Counted from the first letter of the stretch, positions 1-12,235 are shown. The stretch: 64,000 bases of DNA from Bathymodiolus brooksi (GCA_963680875.1 OY804578.1:99787689-99851688); one strand, 5' to 3'. The notes: generated from the letters alone by a model not told the origin. Program-made: numbers and translations.

Positions 1-190
1 TCTAGATTGTCCATTCTTAATTGCTCACTTCGGTTTTCTCTAACATTTATTGACTCTGTCATAACGATGTTTCTATTAAATTTTGGAACTGTTCCGACAG
101 AGGGGTATATTTTGTTTTTTCATTTTTATAGCAGATTCATCAGTCGGATTCTAATAATAACTGTCATGAATCCGAAAGAACACGACTTTC
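1..190 (+). repeat. Fam-B dispersed repeat fragment
   Basis: The stretch TTGTCCATTCTTAATTGCTC and the following TTCTCTAACATTTATTGA resemble the repeat at 31220-31275 and, in reverse, 29340-29400. Its end, with ATTTTGGAACTGTTCCGACAG at about 80-101, matches the right flank of the 20-23 kb array (ATTTTAGAAATGTTCCGACA near 22972). The 62-codon open frame here is a by-product of the repeat, since similar frames occur in its other copies. Function unknown; probably a non-autonomous mobile element fragment. Confidence 0.55.
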
Positions 191-414
191 TATGAAATGT
201 TGGATCATACAACGAATCAGACTGTCTATCTACTTATGTAATCATTTTGTAAAATAAAATACAGACTTGAAAATTGCAGGAAACTAAGCTGCTACAACCA
301 AGTGCAATAACAATAAGAACAGAACTAAAATACACAAATTGGTTTTACATGCTTTTGCTAAAATTGTTGTTTATTAACTACAGACTTAGACAGACATTTC
401 CAGATAATATTTCA

Positions 415-592
415 TATAGTCAAACCTGTCTATGCAGTCACCTCTATTAAGCAGTCACTTGTATTAAAAGGTCACCTTTTTCTTGTCCTGTCATAGAAAA
501 TTTCATATGAATTGAACCTCTCTTAAGAGGTCACCTGTCTTATAAGGCTACCTTTTCTTTCTCCCAAGGGTGACCTCTAAATACAGGTTTTT
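415..592. repeat. MITE-like repeat with inverted AAACCTGT ends
   Basis: The block opens with CAAACCTGTCTATGCAGTCA and closes with GGGTGACCTCTAAATACAGG. The right end reverse-complemented begins CCTGTATTTAGAGGTCACCC, so the two ends form an imperfect inverted repeat. Inside are several AAGAGGTCACCT-like motifs in both orientations. Related pieces lie at 48732-48780 and around the array at 38.6-39.2 kb. This suggests a small non-autonomous DNA element; no target duplication was defined. Confidence 0.45.
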
Positions 593-1235
593 ACCGAATA
601 TTGATAAATTATATGTGCAGATAATAACAATAAATTTAATCCATTCATGTGCAAAAAAAAATGAAACAAATTAGAGTGAAAACCCTTTACATCATTAACC
701 AGAAAATATCATTAAAATAGTAACATCGATCTAGAAATGAAATTTCAAGAATTTTCTTGGTGTTTGTTCTTCAAATCAATCAGGAAAAGAAATAGACATA
801 TATAATTGTGTTTGTGACAATAGGAAGTAGGATAGAAGTAAATATCCTTTGATCTTTATTTGATATACGTATAGACACTGGTAGTTTATTTTATATGGCA
901 TTTTTATTATGACAGTTTCTGGATAATTGAGCTATTTTCATTTTCTTTGAAAACATTATTTTCATTTACAATCTTTTTTAAAGAAAATATTTCATACGGC
1001 TTCTTACGTGATATTGTAAAAACATGATGTTTAAAAGAATGCCCATTATAGGTTTATAATATGTTGTTTTTCATCTAATATTCTCAGATGAGTTTTTTTT
1101 ATATAATAACAAAGTGTATGTCTAGACAATTAAAATCTTAAATCGAAAATCTAACATTCATCAAATATTAATGTCATATTTGATTCAAAATTTTGCTTTT
1201 TTTGTATCACGTTTGACGTTTAATGAAAAATTCTG
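593..1235. other. AT-rich stretch, no feature seen
   Basis: Stop codons are dense in all frames. I see no repeat shared with the rest of the window, no plausible exon and no structured RNA. Confidence 0.5.
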
Positions 1236-2150
1236 CCAGTTATCGCGTGCATTTAAAGTAGTCGTCTGGTATAGCCTGCATTTAAATTAATCTTCTTTTA
1301 TCGCGTGCATTCAAAGTAGTCGTTTGTTATCGCGTTCATTCAAAGTAGTTGTTTGTTAACGCGTTCATTCAAAGTAGTTGTCTGCTACCGCGTGTATTCA
1401 AAGTAGTCGTCTGTTATCGCGTGCGTTCAAAGTAGTTGTCTGTTATAGCATGCATTCAAAGTAGTCGTCTGTTATCGCGTTCATTCAAAGTAGTTGTCTG
1501 TTACCGCGTGTATTCAAAGTAGTCGTCTGTTATCGCGTGCGTTCAAAGTAGTTGTCTGTTATAGCATGCATCCAAAGTAGTCGTCTGTTACCGCGTGTAT
1601 TCAAAGTAGTCGTCTGTTATCGCGTGCGTTCAAAGTAGTTGTCTGTTATAGCATGCATTCAAAGTAGTCGTCTGTTATCGCGTGCATTCAAAGTAGTCGT
1701 CTGTTAGCGCGTGCATTCAAAGTAATCGTCTGTTAGCGCGCGCATTCAAAGTAGTCGTCTGTTATCGCGTGCATTCAAAGTAATCATCTGTTAGCGCGAG
1801 CATTCAAAGTAGTTGTCTGTTATCGCGTGTATTCAAAGTAGTAGTCTGATAACGTATTCATTCAAAGTACATGTAGTCATCTGTTATCGGGTGCATTCAA
1901 AGTAGTCGTCTGTTATCGCGTGCATTCAAAGTAATCGTCTGTTAGAGCGTGCATTCAAAGTAGTGGTCTGTTATTGCGTGCATTCAAAGTAGTCGTCTGT
2001 TAGCGCGTACATTCAAAGTAGTCGTCTGTTACCGCGTGCATTTAAAGTAATCGTCTGTTAGCGCGTGCATTCAAAGTAGTCGTCTATTAGCGCGTGCATT
2101 CATAGTAGTTTTCTGTTAGCACGTTCATTCAAAGTAGTCGTCTGTTATCG
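1236..2150. repeat. 29-bp CpG-rich minisatellite, about 31 copies
   Basis: Tandem unit of 29 bp, core GTAGTCGTCTGTTATCGCGT followed by GCATTCAAA. Most units carry three CpGs, in contrast to the CpG-poor flanks. Units differ by single substitutions (TATCGCG, TACCGCG, TAGCGCG, TATAGCA). Blocks of several units are themselves repeated: the TACCGCGTGTATT variant recurs at about 1387, 1503 and 1590, spaced 116 and 87 bp, which is exactly four and three units. One unit near 1868 carries a short insertion. Confidence 0.92.
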
Positions 2151-2850
2151 TTGGTGTGTTTGTTGTTATAATGATCTGCACAGTTCAATACTATGACAGT
2201 AGTTTGCATTACCGCCACCACATCCCCCTGTTTAAAGCAACAGCAGAAAATGTTGATATGCATTGATAATCCTGCCGTTAAGACTTTAATAGTCCATATG
2301 TGTTTTATTTGCGCTAAAGATCAATGTATATCCGTTTGTAAATAAATAGCATCACTTGCCTCAGGAGAAATTTGTAACACTTGTGTGACATGTCTGCAAA
2401 ACAGTACGATATTTAAAAAGAGGTTTAGCCTCCAGACAAAGCTAGTACGTGGAAACTGCAGATGGTGAATTCGATCCTAAATAACATATAGTATAACATA
2501 CCCCCAAGGGCAGGTAAACATAGGTATGGCAAGCTTACAATAAAAACAAATAATGCAATATCTGTCTATTTTAAATAACTATCGATGATTCTCCTGAGGT
2601 TTTTATGGGAAATTGAAAAGGGAGGGGGGGGGGGGGGGGGGTTAAACCTATTGATTTTGTTCAGAATGTTGTGACGTTTCTTGGTTGTTGCTCTACGATA
2701 TTGTAAGCGTTTTGTTGTCCGAACTTTTCCGCGATTGCACTAATTTTTTTTTTAATTGCTTGTAGAATTGTACACCTGGTGTATGTATGCCTGATGAATT
2801 GGTCCATTACAATATCATTTCCTGTAAAAAATATGAATTGTAGCTAGAGT
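2151..2850. other. AT-rich spacer between two arrays
   Basis: No gene or clear repeat family is seen, apart from the homopolymer G tract described separately. Confidence 0.5.
2624..2641 (+). repeat. Poly-G tract of 18
   Basis: Eighteen consecutive G residues follow GGGAGGG-like sequence. The tract could form a G-quadruplex and is a likely place for length error in sequencing or assembly. Confidence 0.9.
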
Positions 2851-2854
2851 ACTT

Positions 2855-3010
2855 TTTGCAATGAAAACGTGGATAGCAAATTCAGTGCGTATGACGCTTT
2901 TCTGAAAAAACGTTACGCTCAAAATCGAAAGATTGGAAAGCCAAATAATTGTAAAGTGTTTGAGAGCAATAAAACCAGAGAACCTAAAAACAAGATATCC
3001 AAAATCAGTT
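2855..3010 (+). mobile_element. Left arm of Fam-A element split by the satellite
   Basis: The run contains CAGTGCGTATGACGCTTTTC, then CGCTCAAAATCGAAAGATTG, GAAAGCCAAATAATT, GCAATAAAACCAGAG and GATATCCAAAATC. The same order occurs at 30410-30545 in a copy without an array, at 24300-24470, and in reverse at 33870-33985. The arm leads directly into the first satellite unit at 3011. It has no coding capacity; Fam-A looks like a non-autonomous dispersed repeat. Confidence 0.8.
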
Positions 3011-6000
3011 AAGGTCACCTATGTCTGAGGGAGGAGAACATTAGGCTAAGGTCACCTATGTCTGAGGGAGGAGAACATTAGGCTAAGGTCACCTATGTCT
3101 GAGGGAGGAGAACCTTAGGCTAAGGTCACCTATGTCTGAGGGAGGAGAACATTAGGCTAAGGTCACCTATGTCTGAGGGAGGATAACATTAGGCTAAGGT
3201 CACCTATGTCTGAGGGAGGAGAACCTTAGACTAAGGTCACCTATGTCTGAGGGAGGAGAACATTAGGCTAAGGTCACCTATGTCTGAGGGAGGATAACAT
3301 TAGGCTAAGGTCACCTATGTCTGAGGGAGGAGAACCTTAGGCTAAGGTCACCTACGTCTGAGGGAGGATAACATTAGGCTAAGGTCACCTATGTCTGAGG
3401 GAGGAGAACATTAGGCTAAGGTCACCTATGCCTGAGGGAGAATAACATTAGTCTAAGGTCACCTATGTCTGAGGGAGGAGAACCTTAGGCTAAGGTCACC
3501 TATGTCTGAGGGAGGATAACATTAGGCTAAGGTCACCTATGTCTGAGGGAGGATAACATTAGGCTAAGCTCACCTACGTCTGAGGGAGGAGAACCTTAGG
3601 CTAAGGTCACCTATATCTGAGGGAGGAGAACATTAGACTAAGGTCACCTATGTCTGAGGGAGGATAACATTAGGCTAAGGTCACCTATGTCTGAGGGAGG
3701 ATAACATTAGGCTAAGGTCACCTACGTCTGAGGGAGGAGAACCTTAGGCTAATGTCACCTATGTCTGAGGGAGGAGAACCTTAGGCTAAGGTCACCTATG
3801 TCTGAGGGAGGATAACATTAGGCTAAGGTCACCTATGTCTGAGGGAGGATAACATTAGGCTAAGGTCACCTATGTCTGAGGGAGAATAACATTAGTCTAA
3901 GGTCACCTATGTCTGAGGGAGGATAACATTAGGCTAAGGTCACCTATGTCTGAGGGAGGATAACATTAGGCTAAGGTCACCTATGTCTGAGGGAGAATAA
4001 CATTAGGCTAAGGTCACCTATGTCTGAGGGAGGATAACATTAGTCTAAGGTCACCTATGTCTGAGGGAGGATAACTTTAGGCTAAGGTCACCTATGTCTG
4101 AGGGAGGATAACATTAGGCTTAGGTCACCTATGTCTGAGGGAGGATAACATTAGGCTAAGGTCACCTATGCCTGAGGGAGGATAACATTAGGCTAAGGTC
4201 ACCTATGTCTGAGAGAGGATAACATTAGGCTAAGGTCACCTATGCCTGAGGGAGGATAACATTAGGCTAAGGTCACCTATGCCTGAGGGAGGAGAACATT
4301 AGGCTAAGGTCACCTATGCCTGAGGGAGAATAACATTAGATTAAGGTCACCTATGTCTGAGGGTGGATAACATTAGGCTAAGGTCACCTATGTCTGAGGG
4401 AGGATAACATTAGTCTAAGGTCACCTATGTCTGAGGGAGAATAACATTAGTCTAAGGTCACCTATGTCTGAGGGAGAATAACATTAGTCTAAGGTCACCT
4501 ATGTCGGAGGGAGAATAACATTAGGCTAAGTTCACCTATGTCTGAGGGAGGATAACATTAGGCTAAGGTCACCTATGTCTGAGGGAGAATAACATTAGGC
4601 TAAGGTCACCTATGTCTGAGGGAGAATAACATTAGTCTAAGGTCACCTATGTCTGAGGGAGAATAACATTAGGCTAAGGTCACCTATGTCTGAGGGAGGA
4701 TAACATTAGGCTAAGGTCACCTATGTCTGAGGGAGGATAACATTAGTCTAAGGTCACCTATGTCTGAGGGAGAATAACATTAGTCTAAGGTCACCTATGT
4801 CTGAGGGAGAATAACATTAGTCTAAGGTCACCTATGTCTGAGGGAGAATAACATTAGTCTAAGGTCACCTATGTCTGAGGGAGGATAACATTAGGCTAAG
4901 GTCACCTATGTCTGAGGGAGGATAACTTTAGGCTAAGGTCACCTATGTCTGAGGGAGGATAACATTAGGCTAAGGTCACCTATGTCTGAGGGAGGATAAC
5001 ATTAGGCTAAGGTCACCTATGTCTGAGAGAGGATAACATTAGGCTAAGATCACCTATGTCTGAGGGAGGATAACATTAGGCTAAGGTCACCTATGTCTGA
5101 GGGAGAATAACATTAGGCTAAGGTCACCTATGTCTGAGGGAGAATAACATTAGGCTAAGGTCACCTATGTCTGAGGGAGAATAACATTAGTCTAAGGTCA
5201 CCTATGTCTGAGGGAGAATAACATTAGTCTAAGGTCACCTATGTCTGAGGGAGAATAACATTAGTCTAAGGTCACCTATGTCTGAGGGAGAATAACATTA
5301 GTCTAAGGTCACCTATGTCTGAGGGAGGATAACATTAGGTTAAGGTCACCTATGTCTGAGGGAGGATAACTTTAGGCTAAGGTCACCTATTGTCTGAGGG
5401 AGGATAACATTAGGCTAAGGTCACCTATGTCTGAGGGAGGATAACATTAGGCTAAGGTCACCTATGTCTGAGAGAGGATAACATTAGGCTAAGATCACCT
5501 ATGTCTGAGGGAGGATAACATTAGGCTAAGGTCACCTATGTCTGAAGGAGGATAACATTAGGCTAAGGTCACCTATGTCTGAGGGAGGATAACATTAGGC
5601 TAAGGTCACCTATGTCTGAGGGAGGATAACATTAGGTTAATGTCACCTATGTCTGAGGGAGGATAACATTAGGCTAAGGTCACCTATGCCTGAGGGAGGA
5701 TAACATTAGGCTAAGGTCACCTATGCCTGAGGGAGGATAACATTAGGCTAAGGTCACCTATGTCTGAGGGAGGATAACATTAGGCTAAGATCACCTATGT
5801 CTGAGGGAGGATAACATTAGGCTAAGGTCACCTATGTCTGAGGGAGGATAACATTAGGCTAAGGTCACCTATGTCTGAGGGAGGATAACATTAGGTTAAG
5901 GTCACCTATGTCTGAGGGAGGATAACATTAGGCTACGGTCACCTATGTCTGAGGGAGGATAACATTAGTCTTAGATCACCTATGTCTGAGGGAGAATAAC

Positions 6001-9000
6001 ATTAGTCTAAGGTCACCTATGTCTGAGGGAGAATAACATTAGTCTAAGGTCACCTATGTCTGAGGGAGAATAACATTAGTCTACGGTCACCTATGTCTGA
6101 GGGAGGATAACATTAGGTTAAGGTCACCTATGTCTGAGGGAGGATAACTTTAGGCTAAGGTCACCTATGTCTGAGGGAGGATAACATTAGGCTAAGGTCA
6201 CCTATGTCTGAGAGAGGATAACATTAGGCTAAGATCACCTATGTCTGAGGGAGGATAACATTAGGCTAAGGTCACCTATGTCTGAGGGAGGATAACATTA
6301 GGCTAAGGTCACCTATGTCTGAGGGAGGATAACATTAGGCTAAGGTCACCTATGTCTGAGAGAGGATAACATTAGGCTAAGATCACCTATGTCTGAGGGA
6401 GGATAACATTAGGCTAAGGTCAGCTATGTCTGAGGGAGGATAACATTAGGCTAAGGTCACCTATGTCTGAGGGAGGATAACATTAGGCTAAGGTCACCTA
6501 TGTCTGAGAGAGGATAACATTAGGCTAAGATCACCTATGTCTGAGGGAGGATAACATTAGGCTAAGGTCACCTATGTCTGAGGGAGGATAACATTAGGCT
6601 AAGGTCACCTATGTCTGAGGGAGGATAACATTAGGCTAAGGTCACCTATGTCTGAGGGAGGATGACATTAGGCTAAGGTCACCTATGTCTGAGGGAGGAT
6701 AACATTAGGCTAAGGTCACCTATGTCTGAGGGAGGATAACATTAGGCTAAGGTCACCTATGCCTGAGGGAGGATAACATTAGGCTAAGGTCACCTATGTC
6801 TGAGGGAGGATAACATTAGGCTAAGATCACCTATGTCTGAGGGAGGATAACATTAGGCTAAGGTCACCTATGTCTGAGGGAGGATAACATTAGGCTAAGG
6901 TCACCTATGTCTGAGGGAGGATAACATTAGGCTAAGGTCACCTATGTCTGAGGGAGGATAACATTAGGCTAAGGTCACCTATGTCTGAGGGAGAATAACA
7001 TTAGGCTAAGGTCACCTATGTCTGAGGGAGGATAACATTAGTCTAAGGTCACCTATGTCTGAGGGAGGATAACATTAGGCTAAGGTCACCTATGTCTGAG
7101 GGAGGATAACATTAGGCTAAGGTCACCTATGTCTGAGGGAGGATAACATTAGGCTAAGGTCACCTATGTCTGAGAGAGGATAACATTAGGCTAAGATCAC
7201 CTATGTCTGAGGGAGGATAACATTAGGCTAAGGTCACCTATGTCTGAGGGAGAATAACATTAGGCTAAGGTCACCTATGTCTGAGGGAGAATAACATTAG
7301 GCTAAGGTCACCTATGTCTGAGGGAGAATAACATTAGTCTAAGGTCACCTATGTCTGAGGGAGAATAACATTAGTCTAAGGTCACCTATGTCTGAGGGAG
7401 AATAACATTAGTCTAAGGTCACCTATGTCTGAGGGAGAATAACATTAGTCTAAGGTCACCTATGTCTGAGGGAGGATAACATTAGGTTAAGGTCACCTAT
7501 GTCTGAGGGAGGATAACTTTAGGCTAAGGTCACCTATTGTCTGAGGGAGGATAACATTAGGCTAAGGTCACCTATGTCTGAGGGAGGATAACATTAGGCT
7601 AAGGTCACCTATGTCTGAGAGAGGATAACATTAGGCTAAGGTCACCTATGTCTGAGGGAGGATAACATTAGGCTAAGGTCACCTATGTCTGAGGGAGGAT
7701 AACATTAGGCTAAGATCACCTATGTCGGAGGGAGGATAACATTAGGCTAAGATCACCTATGTCTGAAGGAGGATAACATTAGGCTAAGGTCACCTATGTC
7801 TGAGGGAGGATAACATTAGGCTAAGGTCACCTATGTCTGAGGGAGGATAACATTAGGCTAAGGTCACCTATGTCTGAGGGAGGATAACATTAGGCTAAGG
7901 TCACCTATGTCTGAGGGAGGATAACATTAGGCTAAGATCACCTATGTCTGAGGGAGGATAACATTAGGCTAAGGTCACCTATGTCTGAAGGAGGATAACA
8001 TTAGGCTAAGGTCACCTATGTCTGAGGGAGGATAACATTAGGCTAAGGTCACCTATGTCTGAGGGAGGATAACATTAGGTTAATGTCACCTATGTCTGAG
8101 GGAGGATAACATTAGGCTAAGGTCACCTATGCCTGAGGGAGGATAACATTAGGCTAAGGTCACCTATGCCTGAGGGAGGATAACATTAGGCTAAGGTCAC
8201 CTATGTCTGAGGGAGGATAACATTAGGCTAAGATCACCTATGTCTGAGGGAGGATAACATTAGGCTAAGGTCACCTATGTCTGAGGGAGGATAACATTAG
8301 GCTAAGGTCACCTATGTCTGAGGGAGGATAACATTAGGTTAAGGTCACCTATGTCTGAGGGAGGATAACATTAGGCTACGGTCACCTATGTCTGAGGGAG
8401 GATAACATTAGGCTAAGGTCACCTATGTCTGAGGGAGGATAACATTAGGCTAAGGTCACCTATGCCTGAGGGAGAATAACATTAGGCTAAGGTCACCTAT
8501 GCCTGAGGGGGGAGAACATTAGGCTAAGGTCACCTATGTCTGAGGGAGAATAACATTAGGCTAAGGTCACCTATGTCTGAGGGAGGATAACATTAGGCTA
8601 AGGTCACCTATGTCTGAGGGAGGATAACATTAGTCTTAGATCACCTATGTCTGAGGGAGAATAACATTAGTCTAAGGTCACCTATGTCTGAGGGAGAATA
8701 ACATTAGTCTAAGGTCACCTATGTCTGAGGGAGAATAACATTAGTCTAAGGTCACCTATGTCTGAGGGAGGATAACATTAGGTTAAGGTCACCTATGTCT
8801 GAGGGAGGATAACTTTAGGCTAAGGTCACCTATGTCTGAGGGAGGATAACATTAGGCTAAGGTCACCTATGTCTGAGAGAGGATAACATTAGGCTAAGAT
8901 CACCTATGTCTGAGGGAGGATAACATTAGGCTAAGGTCACCTATGTCTGAGGGAGGATAACATTAGGCTAAGGTCACCTATGTCTGAGGGAGGATAACAT

Positions 9001-11890
9001 TAGGCTAAGGTCACCTATGTCTGAGGGAGGATAACATTAGGCTAAGGTCACCTATGTCTGAGAGAGGATAACATTAGGCTAAGATCACCTATGTCTGAGG
9101 GAGGATAACATTAGGCTAAGGTCAGCTATGTCTGAGGGAGGATAACATTAGGCTAAGGTCACCTATGTCTGAGGGAGAATAACATTAGTCTAAGGTCACC
9201 TATGTCTGAGAGAGGATAACATTAGGCTAAGATCACCTATGTCTGAGGGAGGATAACATTAGGCTAAGGTCACCTATGTCTGAGGGAGGATAACATTAGG
9301 CTAAGATCACCTATGTCTGAAGGAGGATAACATTAGGCTAAGGTCACCTATGTCTGAGGGAGGATAACATTAGGCTAAGGTCACCTATGTCTGAGGGAGG
9401 ATAACATTAGGCTAAGGTCACCTATGTCTGAGGGAGGATAACATTAGGCTAAGGTCACCTATGTCTGAGGGAGGATAACATTAGGCTAAGATCACCTATG
9501 TCTGAGGGAGGATAACATTAGGCTAAGGTCACCTATGTCTGAAGGAGGATAACATTAGGCTAAGGTCACCTATGTCTGAGGGAGGATAACATTAGGCTAA
9601 GGTCACCTATGTCTGAGGGAGGATAACATTAGGTTAATGTCACCTATGTCTGAGGGAGGATAACATTAGGCTAAGGTCACCTATGCCTGAGGGAGGATAA
9701 CATTAGGCTAAGGTCACCTATGCCTGAGGGAGGATAACATTAGGCTAAGGTCACCTATGTCTGAGGGAGGATAACATTAGGCTAAGATCACCTATGTCTG
9801 AGGGAGGATAACATTAGGCTAAGGTCACCTATGTCTGAGGGAGGATAACATTAGGCTAAGGTCACCTATGTCTGAGGGAGGATAACATTAGGTTAAGGTC
9901 ACCTATGTCTGAGGGAGGATAACATTAGGCTACGGTCACCTATGTCTGAGGGAGGATAACATTAGGCTAAGGTCACCTATGTCTGAGGGAGGATAACATT
10001 AGGCTAAGGTCACCTATGCCTGAGGGAGAATAACATTAGGCTAAGGTCACCTATGCCTGAGGGGGGAGAACATTAGGCTAAGGTCACCTATGTCTGAGGG
10101 AGAATAACATTAGGCTAAGGTCACCTATGTCTGAGGGAGGATAACATTAGGCTAAGGTCACCTATGTCTGAGGGAGGATAACATTAGTCTTAGATCACCT
10201 ATGTCTGAGGGAGAATAACATTAGTCTAAGGTCACCTATGTCTGAGGGAGAATAACATTAGTCTAAGGTCACCTATGTCTGAGGGAGAATAACATTAGTC
10301 TAAGGTCACCTATGTCTGAGGGAGGATAACATTAGGTTAAGGTCACCTATGTCTGAGGGAGGATAACTTTAGGCTAAGGTCACCTATGTCTGAGGGAGGA
10401 TAACATTAGGCTAAGGTCACCTATGTCTGAGAGAGGATAACATTAGGCTAAGATCACCTATGTCTGAGGGAGGATAACATTAGGCTAAGGTCACCTATGT
10501 CTGAGGGAGGATAACATTAGGCTAAGGTCACCTATGTCTGAGGGAGGATAACATTAGGCTAAGGTCACCTATGTCTGAGAGAGGATAACATTAGGCTAAG
10601 ATCACCTATGTCTGAGGGAGGATAACATTAGGCTAAGGTCAGCTATGTCTGAGGGAGGATAACATTAGGCTAAGGTCACCTATGTCTGAGGGAGAATAAC
10701 ATTAGTCTAAGGTCACCTATGTCTGAGAGAGGATAACATTAGGCTAAGATCACCTATGTCTGAGGGAGGATAACATTAGGCTAAGGTCACCTATGTCTGA
10801 GGGAGGATAACATTAGGCTAAGGTCACCTATGTCTGAGGGAGGATAACATTAGGCTAAGGTCACCTATGTCTGAGGGAGGATAACATTAGGCTAAGATCA
10901 CCTATGTCTGAGGGAGGATAACATTAGGCTAAGGTCACCTATGTCTGAGAGAGGATAACATTAGGCTAAGATCACCTATGTCTGAGGGAGGATAACATTA
11001 GGTTAATGTCACCTATGTCTGAGGGAGGATAACATTAGGCTAAGGTCACCTATGTCTGAGGGAGGATAACATTAGGCTAAGGTCACCTATGTCTGAGAGA
11101 GGATAACATTAGGCTAAGATCACCTATGTCTGAGGGAGGATAACATTAGGCTAAGGTCACCTATGTCTGAGGGAGGATAACATTAGGCTAAGGTCACCTA
11201 TGTCTGAGGGAGGATAACATTAGGCTAAGGTCACCTATGTCTGAGGGAGGATAACATTAGGCTAAGGTCACCTATGTCTGAGGGAGGATAACATTAGGCT
11301 AAGGTCACCTATGTCTGAGGGAGAATAACATTAGGCTAAGGTCACCTATGCCTGAGGGAGGATAACATTAGGCTAAGGTCACCTATGTCTGAGGGAGGAT
11401 AACATTAGGCTAAGATCACCTATGTCTGAGGGAGGATAACATTAGGCTAAGGTCACCTATGTCTGAGGGAGGATAACATTAGGCTAAGGTCACCTATGCC
11501 TGAGGGAGAATAACATTAGGCTATGGTCACCTATGTCTGAGGGAGAATAACATTAGGCTAAGGTCACCTATGTCTGAGGGAGAATAATATTAGGCTAAGG
11601 TCACCTATGCCTGAGGGAGAATAACATTAGGCTAAGGTCACCTATGTCTGGGAGAGAATAACATTAGGCTAAGGTCACCTATGTCTGAGGGAGAATAACA
11701 TTAGGCTAAGGTCACCTATGCCTGAGGGAGAATAACATTAGGCTAAGGTCACCTATGCCTGAGGGAGAATAACATTAGGCTAAGGTCACCTATGCCTGAG
11801 GGGGGAGAACATTAGGCTAAGGTCACCTATGTCTGAGGGAGGAGAACATTAGGCTAAGGTCACCTATGCCTGAGGGAGAAGAACCTTAGT
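3011..11890 (+). repeat. 37-bp satellite array, about 240 copies
   Basis: Unit of 37 bp running AAGGTCACCTATGTCTGAGG then GAGGATAACATTAGGCT. The spacing of successive AAGGTCACC motifs is exactly 37 (3011, 3048 and so on). Units differ by a few diagnostic substitutions: GGAGAAC, GGATAAC or GAATAAC; TATGTC or TATGCC; TTAGGCT or TTAGTCT; AAGGTC or AAGATC; GAGAGAGG; TCAGCTA. An extra T occurs at 5391 and 7538. The whole array sits between the two arms of a Fam-A element, which elsewhere carries one unit. There are no spacers and no open reading frame. Origin by amplification of an internal segment is inferred from the single-unit copies. Confidence 0.97.
7740..10800 (+). repeat. 1554-bp higher-order duplication in the satellite
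   Basis: Diagnostic variants recur exactly 1554 bp apart, which is 42 units: GAAGGA at 7765 and 9319; GAAG at 7987 and 9541; TAATGTCACC at 8081 and 9635; GCCTGAGGGG at 8501 and 10055; TAGTCTTAGATC at 8631 and 10185; GAGAGA at 8875 and 10429. Beyond that the offset falls to 1517 bp, 41 units (GAGAGAG at 9060 and 10577; TCAGC at 9122 and 10639), so one unit was gained or lost after the duplication. A separate block around 5025-5640 matches one starting at 7172 with an offset of 58 units plus one base. Confidence 0.88.
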
Positions 11891-11962
11891 TTTGATTAAA
11901 AAAATTACATATTTAGGAACTGTAAATTGCAATAGTAAATATATCTAATAAACCATGTCAAA
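11891..11962 (+). mobile_element. Right arm of the split Fam-A element
   Basis: After the last satellite unit the sequence runs to a 25-base stretch at 11936-11960, ending CTAATAAACCATGTCA, that is identical to 30593-30617 in the array-free Fam-A copy. The last satellite unit (GAGGGAGAAGAACCTTAG) also matches the single unit of that copy (GAGGGAGAAGAACCTTT) better than interior units do. This fixes the satellite as lying inside a Fam-A element. Confidence 0.82.
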
Positions 11963-12004
11963 CTACGTTTTGTTCATATTGTTTGCTTTTAGGCCACTGG
12001 TAAG

Positions 12005-12235
12005 GTCCTGGGTGGCTCAATGAGTTTGGTTGCTAGATTACCCTACAACTCATATAAGCCTATCACCAATACGCGTGGGTTCGCGCCAGGCTTTGTAAAT
12101 TACCAAAAAGGGTGCATTCAACTCGCCGCCGCAAGTGATAAAGTCTACCAGTCGGTGGTTCTCTCCGGGTCTGGTCGCCATAATATAGCTGAAATATTGC
12201 TGAAAGTGGTGTTAAGCACCAAATATCAATCTAGG
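12005..12235 (+). mobile_element. tRNA-headed SINE (head type 1), complete or nearly so
   Basis: The 5' part starts GGTGGCTCAATGAGTTTGGT, a fair A box (TGGCTCAATGAG), and has GGGTTCGCGCC at about 12077, a near match to the B box. These would form an internal RNA polymerase III promoter. The body contains GTGGTTCTCTCCGGGTCTGG and ends GCTGAAAGTGGTGTTAAGCA. The 3' body is shared with the SINEs at 16690-16950 and 61733-61990, whose heads differ. A reverse copy of the same head is at 15905-16170. The 90-codon frame across it is a chance ORF in the repeat. It was presumably mobilised by a partner LINE. Confidence 0.8.

Noticed and set aside
3011..11890. CRISPR array (regular 37-bp repeats)
   Set aside because: Units are contiguous without spacers, the context is eukaryotic, and no cas-like gene is present. 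The same holds for the 37-bp array at 20.2-22.9 kb.
3011..11890. Telomeric repeat, because every unit contains TTAGGC
   Set aside because: TTAGGC occurs once per 37 bp rather than in direct 6-bp tandem, and mollusc telomeres are TTAGGG.
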